Shown: positions 1 to 8,090 of the stretch, piece after piece
Numbering within the stretch: the stretch's first letter is position 1
How the letters are laid out: every line of letters begins with the position of its first letter
Assembly (NCBI GenBank): GCA_015056125.1
Contig: SVGW01000002.1
Span: 1-64,000 of the forward strand
Length of the DNA stretch: 64,000 nt
Direction of reading: 5' to 3'
Source: Clostridiales bacterium
GTDB taxonomy: Bacteria; Bacillota; Clostridia; Christensenellales; Aristaeellaceae
The notes under the pieces: generated by a model
The model's input: only the letters and a program-made list of their open reading frames with translations
The model's database searches: none
Told to the model about the DNA's origin: nothing
Program-made: the position numbers and the translations under genes

Positions 1-2343
1 GATGGCATCAATTTCCGCTCCGGCCCCACCACGGAAGAAAACAATATCATTTCCACCGTGAGCCGCAGCAATCTGGCCCACATTATAGGCCGGGTGATCA
101 ACAGCAAAAATGAAATCTGGTATCTGGTGGATATTGGCGGCCAGCAGGGCTTCCTGAAGGAAACGGTGGTCAGGGTGCTGTCCGATGCGGAAATCGCCGC
201 ACTGTTTAACTATACTCCCGCTCCCACCCTGGTGCCCACCCCCGTGCCCACCGAAATTCCGGACGGCGCCGTGATTGACCTGTGGGCCACCACCAATAAC
301 AGCGTGAACTTCCGCAAAACCCCTGAAATTACCAATAGCAACAAGATTCGCTCCCTGACGAAAAATACCCGGCTCTGGGTATATTCCTCCCAGACGGTGG
401 ACGGGGATAAATGGTATTCCGTGATGGTGAATGGCACCACCGGTTACCTGATGGCTGAATATGTGAATTTGCTCAGCGCCGGTGAAAGCGCCCTGATTCA
501 GAGCCAGCTGCCCTCTCCCATGCCCACCCAAATTCCCCTTCCCACTGCGCCGCCCACCCTGCCTCCTACGGCAGTGCCCACGGCCTCTCCCATTCCCACC
601 GCTTCTCCCATCCCCACCCCCAGCGCCACGCCCGTGCCGGAAAGCTACCGGGGCTATGCCCTCACGCTTTGGCAAACGGCCCTTCGCACCGGGGTGAGCC
701 AAACGGATGAAAGCATTCTGGAAATGCTCCGGGCGGATTCTCTGGTATATGTATCCGGGCAAACCTATGTGGATGGCATTGCCTGGTCCTCCGTGCAGTG
801 CATTGCCAGCGGCAATCTGGGCTTCATCCCCCACGAAGCGCTGCGTACCGTCACCAACGAAGAAGCGCGTCCCTTCCTGGAAAGCCTGCAGCCCGTACAG
901 CCTGCTACGGCCACCCCCGTGCCCCAGCAGACCCGGGGCTACGCCATGACCGTGGGCGATGGCGTGCCCATGCGCGCCTTCCCTGATACCAACGGCGAAA
1001 TCATCCAGCTTCTGCCCTATTCTGCCGTTGCCAGCGTGCAGGGCCAGAGCTATTCTTCCGGCACCACCTGGCATATGGTGCAGTATAACGGCGTGTGGGG
1101 CTTCATCCGCCAGGATCAGATGCGCCTGCTCAGCGAAGAAGAAAGCAGGGCCTATGAAGAATCCCTGCAAAGCGGCACGCCTACCCCTTCTCCTGCCCCC
1201 ACCCCCGAACCCGTCACCCAGGATAGCCCCTCCAGCTATGGCCATGTGCAAAGCAGCAGCGGCAAGGTAAACCTGCGCTCCAAGCCTTCTTTGGATTCCA
1301 ATCGCATCCGGCTGCTGGATAATTACGCCTTTGCTCTGGTCATGGGCACAGAAGTCAATGGCGAAGGCACCTGGTATCACGTAAGCCAGGCGGGCACCGA
1401 GGGCTATATCCATGGCGATTACTTTAAGGTGCTCTCTCTGGGCGAACTGACCCAGTTCCTCCAGAGCCCGGAATACTTAAACGGCAATCAATCCTCCTCC
1501 ACCGGCAGCAGCACCCAAATTCAGCCCGTGGAGGACTATAACCAAACCATCTGGCAAAATCCTGCTCTCAACGCTTCCTACGAGCCCTTTAACCCCTACG
1601 CCACCCCCTCCCCCGATCCCGAGCGCCTGCCCACCGCCACCCCCGTGCCCACCCTGGCGCCTACCCTGGCGCCCACGGCACATATCGCGCAGGTAGGTCC
1701 CCAGGGATCCTGGGCCACCCCCGCGCCCACCACCCAAACCACCGGCTCCGCATGGCCCTGGCTGTTGCTGGCGCTGGCGGTGATTGGTCTGGGCGGCGCA
1801 TATTACGCCTACACCATTCACCGTAAAAATGAACGGCGGCGTCAGGCCGTGCGTGCCCAGCAGGCGCGCCAGGCCCGGGCTCAGGCCGCTCAGCAGCCGC
1901 AGATGAGGGCGGCGCAGAATAATCCCCAGGCCACCCGCAGCTATCAGCCCCAGCCCGCCGCGCCCTACATGCCCCCCCAAGGCGGCGCACCCCGGCCTGC
2001 TCCTAAGCCCCATGCTGCCCCTGCCGTAACTCCGGCGCCCACTGCCTCCAAGGTGGCCCAAACCACCAATCCTTACCGGCCCATTACCAAGCGTCCGGGG
2101 GACGCCTACCAGGTGCCCCAGGAAACCCGGGCCTATCCGCCGCAGCAGACCCCTGCCCGGCAGGAAACCGTAAAGTATGCCCCTGCGCCGCAGGCCACCC
2201 AGGCCTTTAAGCCTTTGGATACCGCGCCGCCCCAGGAAACCCGGGCATACCCATCCATCACCGCTGCGCCCGGCAGCGCCGTGCATCAGCGCCAGCGCCG
2301 CGCCGATCGCCACCGCGATCAGGAAAATTTGGGCGATGAATGA
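1..2343 (+). CDS. SH3-repeat membrane-anchored envelope protein (5' end outside window)
   Basis: The reading frame is open from base 1, so the gene begins upstream; the first GTG in the window (58) lies inside an SH3b domain and is not the start. Five bacterial SH3-like domains follow one another, each with an NFR/NLR-type motif or a worn version of it and closing with a GYL/GFI-type strand. They are separated by Pro/Thr-rich linkers. One transmembrane helix follows at about 1753-1818 (WPWLLLALAVIGLGG), then a basic stop-transfer stretch and a Pro/Gln/Ala-rich tail of about 170 residues, presumably cytoplasmic. SH3b domains usually bind peptidoglycan or sense the wall. The tail carries five copies of a short motif Q-(A/E)-T-x-x-(Y/F)-x-P. 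The next gene is a secreted CHAP amidase, so a shared role in the envelope is plausible. The partner of the tail is unknown. Confidence 0.85.
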   Translation, partial: DGINFRSGPTTEENNIISTVSRSNLAHIIGRVINSKNEIWYLVDIGGQQGFLKETVVRVLSDAEIAALFNYTPAPTLVPTPVPTEIPDGAVIDLWATTNNSVNFRKTPEITNSNKIRSLTKNTRLWVYSSQTVDGDKWYSVMVNGTTGYLMAEYVNLLSAGESALIQSQLPSPMPTQIPLPTAPPTLPPTAVPTASPIPTASPIPTPSATPVPESYRGYALTLWQTALRTGVSQTDESILEMLRADSLVYVSGQTYVDGIAWSSVQCIASGNLGFIPHEALRTVTNEEARPFLESLQPVQPATATPVPQQTRGYAMTVGDGVPMRAFPDTNGEIIQLLPYSAVASVQGQSYSSGTTWHMVQYNGVWGFIRQDQMRLLSEEESRAYEESLQSGTPTPSPAPTPEPVTQDSPSSYGHVQSSSGKVNLRSKPSLDSNRIRLLDNYAFALVMGTEVNGEGTWYHVSQAGTEGYIHGDYFKVLSLGELTQFLQSPEYLNGNQSSSTGSSTQIQPVEDYNQTIWQNPALNASYEPFNPYATPSPDPERLPTATPVPTLAPTLAPTAHIAQVGPQGSWATPAPTTQTTGSAWPWLLLALAVIGLGGAYYAYTIHRKNERRRQAVRAQQARQARAQAAQQPQMRAAQNNPQATRSYQPQPAAPYMPPQGGAPRPAPKPHAAPAVTPAPTASKVAQTTNPYRPITKRPGDAYQVPQETRAYPPQQTPARQETVKYAPAPQATQAFKPLDTAPPQETRAYPSITAAPGSAVHQRQRRADRHRDQENLGDE

Positions 2344-2349
2344 TCCTTC

Positions 2350-2380
2350 GGGCTGGAGGCGCGCCCTCCAGCCCTTCTTT
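2350..2380 (+). terminator. Intrinsic terminator after the SH3 gene
   Basis: A 10-bp perfect stem (GGGCTGGAGG at 2350-2359 pairing with 2365-2374) is followed by TTCTTT. It starts 6 bases after the stop codon. The T-tract is short and interrupted, so read-through into the CHAP gene is possible. Confidence 0.65.
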
Positions 2381-2403
2381 CCGCTATGAAAGGAGCGCTT
2401 GCT

Positions 2404-3309
2404 TTGCCTACCCGTTTGCTATCTTTGGTTCTTTGCGCCCTGCTGCTGTGCGCCTGCGCCCAGGCGGAAGCCCTGCCTCAGGAGGAAATGCGCATTGTCC
2501 CTGCTCATCAGGTGCCTGAATATGTGGAATGGCTACTGGAGGCGGCCCGGAATGAACTGGGCTACAAAGAAGAAAAATCCGGCGTGACCAAGTATGGCAC
2601 CTGGAGCGGCGATCCCGTGGCCGAATGGTGCGCCGAATTTCTTTGCTGGTGCGTAAACCAGGTGGATCAGCAGCATGGCACCTCCCTTTTAAATAACACT
2701 TACCCCAACTATACCGGCACCAATGTGGGCCGGGATTGGTTCATCAGGCAGGGCCGCTATATTGCCCGTACCGGCACCGTGCCCGGCTGGGGTTCTCAGT
2801 GGATGAAGGGGGAAGAAAAAGGCATTGCTAAAAATAGCTACATCCCCATGCCCGGGGATTGGATGTTTTTTTCCACCAATTCCACCGGCGATACCACCCA
2901 TGTGGCCATGGTGGAATACTGCGCATATGATGAAAAAGGCAAGGTGCAGGTGCACGTGATTGAGGGCAACAATCCCGAAGCTGTTGCCCGCAACGTATAC
3001 GATATCGATCACTGGGCCATTTTGGGATACGGCACGGTGTATGATCTGGCTGACGTGGTGCTGCGCTTTGGAAATGATGGGGCCAAGGTATCCGCCCTGC
3101 AAAGCAAGCTGGTCACCCTGGGCCTGATGGAAGCGCAATACGTCACCGGCCGCTACGGCGCCATCACCACCCAGGCGATCAAGGATTTTCAGAAGATGGC
3201 AGGCCTGAATCAAAGCGGCATCGCCAATCATGAAACCCAGCTTTTGCTCCATGACTATGCGGTGGAGCTGAACCGGCAAAACCCTGAAAACTGGGTGGTA
3301 GAGGAGTGA
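2404..3309 (+). CDS. Secreted CHAP-domain amidase/peptidase with peptidoglycan-binding domain
   Basis: I place the start at TTG 2404 because a strong AAAGGAG ribosome site (2389-2395) lies 8 bases upstream. The ATG at 2386 would overlap that site. The product is 301 residues: a signal peptide ending near CACAQAEA, a CHAP domain with the catalytic Cys in EWCAEF (about residue 76), His in THVAMVE and a downstream EGN, then a C-terminal peptidoglycan-binding module (LRFGNDGAKVSALQ..., ending YGAITTQAIKDFQ). CHAP enzymes cut peptide bonds in peptidoglycan. The LCAC stretch is a poor lipobox, so a lipoprotein form is possible but less likely than simple secretion. It follows the SH3-repeat membrane protein on the same strand. 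Confidence 0.85.
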   Translation: MPTRLLSLVLCALLLCACAQAEALPQEEMRIVPAHQVPEYVEWLLEAARNELGYKEEKSGVTKYGTWSGDPVAEWCAEFLCWCVNQVDQQHGTSLLNNTYPNYTGTNVGRDWFIRQGRYIARTGTVPGWGSQWMKGEEKGIAKNSYIPMPGDWMFFSTNSTGDTTHVAMVEYCAYDEKGKVQVHVIEGNNPEAVARNVYDIDHWAILGYGTVYDLADVVLRFGNDGAKVSALQSKLVTLGLMEAQYVTGRYGAITTQAIKDFQKMAGLNQSGIANHETQLLLHDYAVELNRQNPENWVVEE

Positions 3310-3419
3310 AATGGCCTTCTTCCGCCTTTCTAAAGATACGCGGCAGGATTTTTTCCATTGTCGTCGAATAATAAAAGGTTCCATTTTTCTGATTTTGCCT
3401 CAAAAGGGGATGTAAACCA

Positions 3420-4871
3420 ATGCGCGATATGGTGCTTGTGCTGAATTTTGATGATGCCGCCAGCAGAGCGGTAGCCCGAAAGCTTCGCTCCGAGCGGGTA
3501 TTTTGCAAAATTGTGCCGGGGGATATCTCTCTGGAAGAAATCCGGGACCAATCGCCGCTGGGCCTTTTGCTGGCAGGCGGCGTCAGCGGAGAAGCGCCCA
3601 TTGGCATGGATGGCCGCATTCTGCAATCTGGCTTGCCGCTGCTGGCGCTGGGGGATACATCCGTTCTTTTGCTTACGGCCCTTGGGGGCACTGTCGGGGA
3701 AATTGCAGTGGAAAATACTGTGCTCACCTTGAGCAACGGCAAATCCCCCCTCTTGGAAGACGTGGAAGAAGGCGAGCGGCTGCTCCCCTGTGCCCGGGTA
3801 ATGACCCTGCCCCAGACTGTGCAGCCCATTTGCTGGGCCGATGATCTTCTCATCGGCTTTGCCCATGAAATTCTGCCCCTCTACGGCTTGCAGATCGAAG
3901 TGGAGGCCAATGACCCGGAGGGCACCCTTCTTTTGAGAAACTTTGCGCTCACTATTTGCGGCTGCACCACCTGGTGGGATGAAGATTCCTTTGTGGCCCG
4001 AGCCGTGGAAGAGATCAACCGGGTGGTGGGCGACGGCACCGCTGTATGCGCCATGACTGGCGGGCTGGACAGCGGGGTGAGCGCCCTGCTGGCCTTTAAA
4101 GCCCTGGGCCACAGGCTCAAGTGCATTTTTGTGGATACCGGCCTGCTCAGGGATCGGGAGGGCGATGATTTCATCTCCTTCTATCGGGACGCCATCGGCC
4201 TGGATATTATCCGGGTACACGCCCAGGGCCGCTTCCTGGAAGCGCTGCGAGGCATTACGGATCCCGATGAAAAGCGCCGGGCCATTGGATTAACCATGCA
4301 GGAAATTCTCAGCGAAGAAAAAGAAAAGCTGGGGCATTTTGACGCTTTAATCCGCGGCACCAGCTACAACGATATTATGTTTGGAAAGGGCGATCGCCGC
4401 CCTGCGCTCAGCGATGCCGTGCCGGTGATTGAGCCGGTGAGGGAACTGTTTAAGGATGAAATCCGGCGGGTGGGGGATTATCTGGGCCTGCCCCAGGATA
4501 TTCTTTCCCGCCAGCCCTTCCCGGGCAGCGGCTTGGCCCTGAGAATCCTGGGGGAAGTAACCCAGGAACGCCTTGCCACGCTGCGGGCGGTGGACTCCAT
4601 TTTCCGCAATGAATTGGTCTCATCCGGCATGGCCAAGCGCCTGTGGCAGTATTTTGCGGTGCTCTCGCCCATGCCCGGGGATGAAAAGGGCGTGGTGGTG
4701 AGCCTCAGGGCCGTGCATGCCAGCGAAAATTCTCTGGCCTATGCTGCCCGCTTGCCCTTTGACGTATTGGAAACCGTGGTGGATCAAGTGCGTCAGTCCC
4801 GGCCCGAAGTGCGCCGGGTGGTCTATGATTTAACGCCCAGCAGCAACTATGCGGGTATTGAATGGCAATAA
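3420..4871 (+). CDS. GMP synthase homologue with degenerate glutamine amidotransferase domain
   Basis: The whole length aligns by eye with GuaA, which aminates XMP to GMP using glutamine. The ATP-pyrophosphatase part is recognisable: P-loop TGGLDSGVS (about 212-220, usual SGGVDSS), FVDTGLLR, RGTSYNDI, EPVRELFKDEIRRVG, RQPFPGSGLALRILGEVT, and a C-terminal dimerisation domain ending YAGIEW. In the N-terminal domain the nucleophile region reads LLALGDTS where GuaA has LGICYGMQ, so Cys is replaced by Gly77. The HPE motif reads EVE (159-161), so the catalytic His is also gone. The protein cannot hydrolyse glutamine by the usual triad. It may use free ammonia, a separate glutaminase, or have another substrate. 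I cannot tell whether an intact guaA exists elsewhere. No ribosome site is obvious; the ATG at 3420 is the first plausible start. Confidence 0.8.
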   Translation: MRDMVLVLNFDDAASRAVARKLRSERVFCKIVPGDISLEEIRDQSPLGLLLAGGVSGEAPIGMDGRILQSGLPLLALGDTSVLLLTALGGTVGEIAVENTVLTLSNGKSPLLEDVEEGERLLPCARVMTLPQTVQPICWADDLLIGFAHEILPLYGLQIEVEANDPEGTLLLRNFALTICGCTTWWDEDSFVARAVEEINRVVGDGTAVCAMTGGLDSGVSALLAFKALGHRLKCIFVDTGLLRDREGDDFISFYRDAIGLDIIRVHAQGRFLEALRGITDPDEKRRAIGLTMQEILSEEKEKLGHFDALIRGTSYNDIMFGKGDRRPALSDAVPVIEPVRELFKDEIRRVGDYLGLPQDILSRQPFPGSGLALRILGEVTQERLATLRAVDSIFRNELVSSGMAKRLWQYFAVLSPMPGDEKGVVVSLRAVHASENSLAYAARLPFDVLETVVDQVRQSRPEVRRVVYDLTPSSNYAGIEWQ

Positions 4872-4892
4872 TACAAAAGCAAGGGGAATAGT

Positions 4893-5693
4893 ATGCGAAT
4901 CACCCATCCGCAGGCGCCTTTTCAGGGAATCGCGCCTGAAAACGTTTTTTTCGTAGCCAACGACCAGCAGATTCAGCTGGGCACGGGCTATGTGATGCTG
5001 TTTTATCAGGGAGAAATGTATCCCGAGCGGCCTGCCCATCTTTTTATGCAGATGGATGCCCAGCCCTCCGCCCGGGCGCTGATGTATGGCGCGCTGTTGG
5101 CCAGGGCAGAGCAGCTCCGGGCCCAAACCCCCAATCTGCCCGCCCGGCTTTATGCCCAGGTGGCTCCGGAAAATGCTGATATGCTGCGCTTTTATGAAAG
5201 CTGTGGCATGATGAATGACGATGGCGAAGATCTCTATCGCTTCCTCACCCCGGATGGCGTGGCCCGGGCGCCCATGGGCATGCAATTTGCCTCCGTGCCC
5301 CTGGCCGATGAACTATCTCAGACGGCCTTCCTCAATCGCATCAATGCCCACCGCATTCAGCCCATCACCCGGGATTATCTGCAATTGTGGCAGCAGCAGC
5401 AGCACTTTATGGCCCTGGGCTTTTACCGGGGCGGTCAGCCCATATGTGAAACCATCATCACCGGTACCGGCAGCAATGCCACCCTGCTCATGATCTACAC
5501 TCGCTCCGATTGCCGGCGTCAGGGCATGGCCAAGCAGCTGCTGGGCGCAGCTGCGGCACTTTTGAAAGAGCGCGGCGTTACCACCATTTACACCCATGTT
5601 TTCCGGCGCAATGCGCCCCAGATGGCCCTGATGAAGCGCTTGAACGCCACCTTCATTCGCACCGTTACCGCCCTGCCGGGGATCGACCTATAA
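4893..5693 (+). CDS. GNAT-family N-acetyltransferase (tandem GNAT fold)
   Basis: This 266-residue protein has a C-terminal GNAT domain with the acetyl-CoA-binding motif A written as RSDCRRQGMAKQLLGAA (an R/Q-x-x-G-x-A/G variant), followed by an IYTHVFRRNAPQMALMKRLN stretch typical of motif B. The N-terminal half looks like a second, worn GNAT domain, with NADMLRFYESCGM resembling motif B without a clear motif A. GNAT enzymes move an acyl group from acyl-CoA to an amine. The substrate cannot be read from the sequence. It starts 21 bases after the GMP-synthase-like gene with an AAGGGGA ribosome site, so the two are probably co-transcribed. Confidence 0.75.
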   Translation: MRITHPQAPFQGIAPENVFFVANDQQIQLGTGYVMLFYQGEMYPERPAHLFMQMDAQPSARALMYGALLARAEQLRAQTPNLPARLYAQVAPENADMLRFYESCGMMNDDGEDLYRFLTPDGVARAPMGMQFASVPLADELSQTAFLNRINAHRIQPITRDYLQLWQQQQHFMALGFYRGGQPICETIITGTGSNATLLMIYTRSDCRRQGMAKQLLGAAAALLKERGVTTIYTHVFRRNAPQMALMKRLNATFIRTVTALPGIDL

Positions 5694-5704
5694 AAAGAAA
5701 TATT

Positions 5705-5766
5705 GCGAGAGGGGTACTTTTGCGTCAAAAGTACCCCTCTCGCGCGCTCCCCGAAAACCAATCGGG
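5705..5766 (+). repeat. R1 palindromic repeat, copy A
   Basis: A perfect 18-bp stem (5705-5722 with 5726-5743, loop CGT) is followed by the family tail containing CCGAAAACCAAT. It starts 11 bases after the stop codon of the GNAT gene. There is no T-tract, so this is not a standard intrinsic terminator. The lower arm (GCGAGAGGGGTA) differs from other copies but still pairs perfectly. Confidence 0.9.
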
Positions 5767-5832
5767 AAAATATCCAATAGTCATCTGCCATCTATCTTTC
5801 CCAGAAACTATTACAGCAGAAAGGATATATCT

Positions 5833-6195
5833 ATGAGTCTTACCATTCAGGACCTGATGGACATCCAGCAGGCGCTTCAGGAAAAATACAAGGGTATCTG
5901 GGAGGGCGATACCCCCGACACCGCAAAAAACCACTTGCTTTACGCAGTGGAAGAAATCGGCGAAGTATCCGCCATTTTAAAAAAGCGCACGGCCCATGCC
6001 GTGGTCAGCGATCCCCAGGTGAGGGCGCGTTTTTGCGAAGAAATGGCGGATGTGTTTATGTATCTCACCGATGTGATGCTCTGCTGCCATGTGTCCGCCC
6101 AGGAATTTGAGCAGGCCTACCGGGCCAAGGCGGAGCACAATTTAAAGCGCGATTTTGTAAATGAACACAAGCATTATCTGGAGGAAAAAAAATGA
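5833..6195 (+). CDS. MazG-like nucleotide pyrophosphohydrolase family protein
   Basis: The 120-residue all-helical protein has the acidic metal-binding pattern of the MazG/dUTPase-like superfamily: EEIGEVSAILKK supplies the EExxE motif and EEMADVFMYLTD supplies the ExxD motif about 35 residues later. Such enzymes hydrolyse nucleoside triphosphates to monophosphates and often clean the nucleotide pool. The substrate is unknown. The ribosome site is AAAGGATATATCT. Its stop overlaps the start of exonuclease III (ATG at 6192), so the two are translationally coupled, which fits a joint role in limiting damage from abnormal nucleotides. Confidence 0.75.
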   Translation: MSLTIQDLMDIQQALQEKYKGIWEGDTPDTAKNHLLYAVEEIGEVSAILKKRTAHAVVSDPQVRARFCEEMADVFMYLTDVMLCCHVSAQEFEQAYRAKAEHNLKRDFVNEHKHYLEEKK

Positions 6196-6944
6196 AGCTG
6201 ATTTCCTGGAATGTGAATGGCCTGAGAGCCGTGATGGGCAAGAATTTTATGGAAGCCTTTGCCGCCCTGGATGCGGATATTTTCTGCCTCCAGGAAACCA
6301 AGCTGCAGGAGGGCCAAATCGCCCTGGATTTGCCCGGTTATCATCAGTATTGGCACTATGCAGAAAAGAAGGGCTATTCCGGCACGGCCATCTTTTCCCG
6401 TTTTCCGGCGCTGAATGTGGCATACGGCATCGGCGTGGAAGAGCACGATCACGAAGGCCGGGTGATCACCCTGGAATTTGAGGATTTTTACTTGATCACC
6501 GTATACACCCCCAACAGCCAGCGGGAATTGACCCGTCTTTCTTATCGGATGCAGTGGGAGGACGCTTTCCTTTCCCATCTCAAAAAGCTGGAAGAGCACA
6601 AGCCTGTGATTTTCTGCGGTGATCTTAACGTGGCCCACAGAGAAATCGACCTGAAAAACCCCAAATCCAACCTGCGCAATGCGGGCTTTACCCAGGAGGA
6701 GCGAGATAAATTGACCGCGCTTCTGGAAAGTGGTTTCATCGATACCTTCCGTCATTTCCATCCCGATGAAAAGGATGCCTACACCTGGTGGAGCTACATG
6801 TTTCACGCCAGGGAAAAGAACGTGGGATGGCGCATCGACTATTTCATCGCCTCTCAATCCCTGGAGCCCCGTCTTTGCAGTGCTGCCATTCATCCCGAAA
6901 TTCTCGGCTCCGATCATTGCCCCGTAGAGCTGGTGTTAAAATAA
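6192..6944 (+). CDS. Exodeoxyribonuclease III / AP endonuclease (Xth family)
   Basis: A full-length 250-residue member of the exonuclease III family. Visible motifs are SWNVNGLRA near the N terminus, LQETKLQ (metal-binding Glu), YTPNSQ, GDLNVAHREIDL (catalytic Asp and Asn), GWRIDYFIAS and the C-terminal GSDHCPVEL with the catalytic His. These enzymes cut DNA 5' of abasic sites in base excision repair. The start at 6192 has a GGAGGAAAA site inside the end of the MazG-like gene. The gene ends 5 bases before R1 copy B. Confidence 0.92.
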   Translation: MKLISWNVNGLRAVMGKNFMEAFAALDADIFCLQETKLQEGQIALDLPGYHQYWHYAEKKGYSGTAIFSRFPALNVAYGIGVEEHDHEGRVITLEFEDFYLITVYTPNSQRELTRLSYRMQWEDAFLSHLKKLEEHKPVIFCGDLNVAHREIDLKNPKSNLRNAGFTQEERDKLTALLESGFIDTFRHFHPDEKDAYTWWSYMFHAREKNVGWRIDYFIASQSLEPRLCSAAIHPEILGSDHCPVELVLK

Positions 6945-6949
6945 AATAC

Positions 6950-7010
6950 TGCTGGGGAACCGCTTTTGAGTCAAAAGCGGTTCCCCAGCACCCCTCCGAA
7001 AACCGAATAG
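6950..7010 (+). repeat. R1 palindromic repeat, copy B
   Basis: A perfect 41-base palindrome (20-bp arms 6950-6969 and 6971-6990 around one base) with core CTTTTGAGTCAAAAG, then the tail CCCCTCCGAAAACCGAAT. It begins 5 bases after the exonuclease III stop codon. Copy C faces it from the other side of the convergent intergenic region. Confidence 0.92.
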
Positions 7011-7093
7011 GATTATTTCTTTTGTTTTCTTCCACACAATCTCCCCCCAACTCGGAAAAATTGTTGATTTCCGCCTTCAACATCCTATCCGAA

Positions 7094-7157
7094 CAGCCTT
7101 TCTTGGAGGGGGTACAGGGGGGAACCGTTCTTTGGGCAGCAAAGAATGGTTCCCCCT
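7094..7157 (-). repeat. R1 repeat, copy C (subtype II)
   Basis: On the minus strand this lies 8 bases after the AraC gene stop. A 17-base arm pair (7118-7134 with 7140-7156) has one G-T wobble. The core is TTCTTTG...CAAAGAA rather than CTTTTGACTCAAAAG, and the flank reads CCTTTCTTGGAGGGGG, so this is a second subtype shared with copies H and I. Confidence 0.8.
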
Positions 7158-7165
7158 GATATTTC

Positions 7166-7969
7166 TCACCGTTTCTGCCTGTACTCCCGGGGCGAAAGGG
7201 AAAAGCGCTCCCGGAACGCGGCGCTGAGCTGGGTGCCGGAAGGAAAGCCGGTGGAAAACGCCACCTGTTCCACAGAAAGGTCGCTGTTTTTCAGCAGCAG
7301 CCTTGCATGCTCCAATCGCATTTCCTGCAGCGCCTGCTTGGGGGATTGGCCGCAATTTTTTTCAAACACCCGAAAAAGCTGGCTCCGGCTCAGGCCCACA
7401 AAATCCGCGATTTCCTGCACCGTCACATGCCGCCCATAGGCCCCCTGCATATACCACAACGCCTTTTCATAATGCCGTTCATGCTCGGGCAATGCATGCT
7501 CATCTCTCTCTGGGGCCAGCAGCGATACGAACCGATAAAAATCCCCCAGCGCCGCCACATGCCCAAGCCGCAAATTAGCCGCATCCTGACGCAACTGGGA
7601 AAGGGCGTCCCATACGGCGATGGGCGCAGGCGCTGTCACCACCCGCCTGTCCCTTCCAAACCCGCACAGGCGGCTCATGGCCTCGGCCTCCGTGCCCGTA
7701 TACCCCACCCAGGCATAGTGCCAGGGTTCCTCTGCATCCGCCCGATAGGTGGTAAGCTCCCCGGGATAAATCAAAAATCCCTGCCCTGCGCCTACGGCGT
7801 GGATTTTTCCTCCCGCCGAGAGCATGCCGCGCCCCGATGCAACATAATGCACCAGATAATATCCACGGGCCGCCGGGCCGTAAGAATGGGACGGATCGCA
7901 CTTTTCCACCCCAAAATCCACAACGGAAAGGGTGCTTTGATGGGTGGAAGATAGAAACTTCTGCAGCAT
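7166..7969 (-). CDS. AraC-family regulator, probable activator of melA
   Basis: The 267-residue protein has an N-terminal cupin-like sugar-sensing domain (LVHYVASGRGMLSAGG..., then FLIYPGELTTYRAD) and a C-terminal pair of helix-turn-helix motifs (VTVQEIADFVGLSRSQLFRVFEKNCGQSP and LSVEQVAFSTGFPSGTQLSAAFRERFSLSPREYR). The start at 7969 follows GGAGAAGGAAA. It is divergent from the GH4 gene melA, with a 121-bp gap holding two direct 11-bp repeats 21 bp apart. This is the arrangement expected of an AraC-type activator of a sugar gene, like MelR. The inducer is inferred to be an alpha-galactoside. Confidence 0.88.
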   Translation of the reverse strand: MLQKFLSSTHQSTLSVVDFGVEKCDPSHSYGPAARGYYLVHYVASGRGMLSAGGKIHAVGAGQGFLIYPGELTTYRADAEEPWHYAWVGYTGTEAEAMSRLCGFGRDRRVVTAPAPIAVWDALSQLRQDAANLRLGHVAALGDFYRFVSLLAPERDEHALPEHERHYEKALWYMQGAYGRHVTVQEIADFVGLSRSQLFRVFEKNCGQSPKQALQEMRLEHARLLLKNSDLSVEQVAFSTGFPSGTQLSAAFRERFSLSPREYRQKR

Positions 7970-7980
7970 TTTCCTTCTCC

Positions 7981-8012
7981 TTATGCAACAATCTGACTAT
8001 ATTATGCAACAA
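7981..8012 (+). promoter_or_regulatory. Direct-repeat operator upstream of melA
   Basis: TTATGCAACAA occurs at 7981-7991 and again at 8002-8012. The 21-bp spacing is two helical turns, so both copies face the same side of the DNA. The second copy ends 8 bases before the weak -35 of the melA promoter, as expected for an AraC-family activator binding next to RNA polymerase. The binding protein is inferred to be the divergent AraC product. Confidence 0.65.
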
Positions 8013-8020
8013 AACCGGGC

Positions 8021-8049
8021 TGTTTTCAAGCCTCTATCCCTGTTATAAT
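8021..8049 (+). promoter_or_regulatory. melA promoter with weak -35
   Basis: A consensus -10 TATAAT (8044-8049) lies 17 bases after TGTTTT (8021-8026), which matches TTGACA poorly. A good -10 with a poor -35 just downstream of a tandem operator suggests activator dependence. Confidence 0.6.
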
Positions 8050-8090
8050 AAAAGAAAGCTTTTCCCATTTGCGGAAGGAGGATTTTCATT

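Noticed and set aside
3420-4871. Calling this gene canonical guaA
   Set aside because: Both the catalytic Cys and His of the glutaminase domain are replaced, so the standard name would claim a reaction the sequence does not support.
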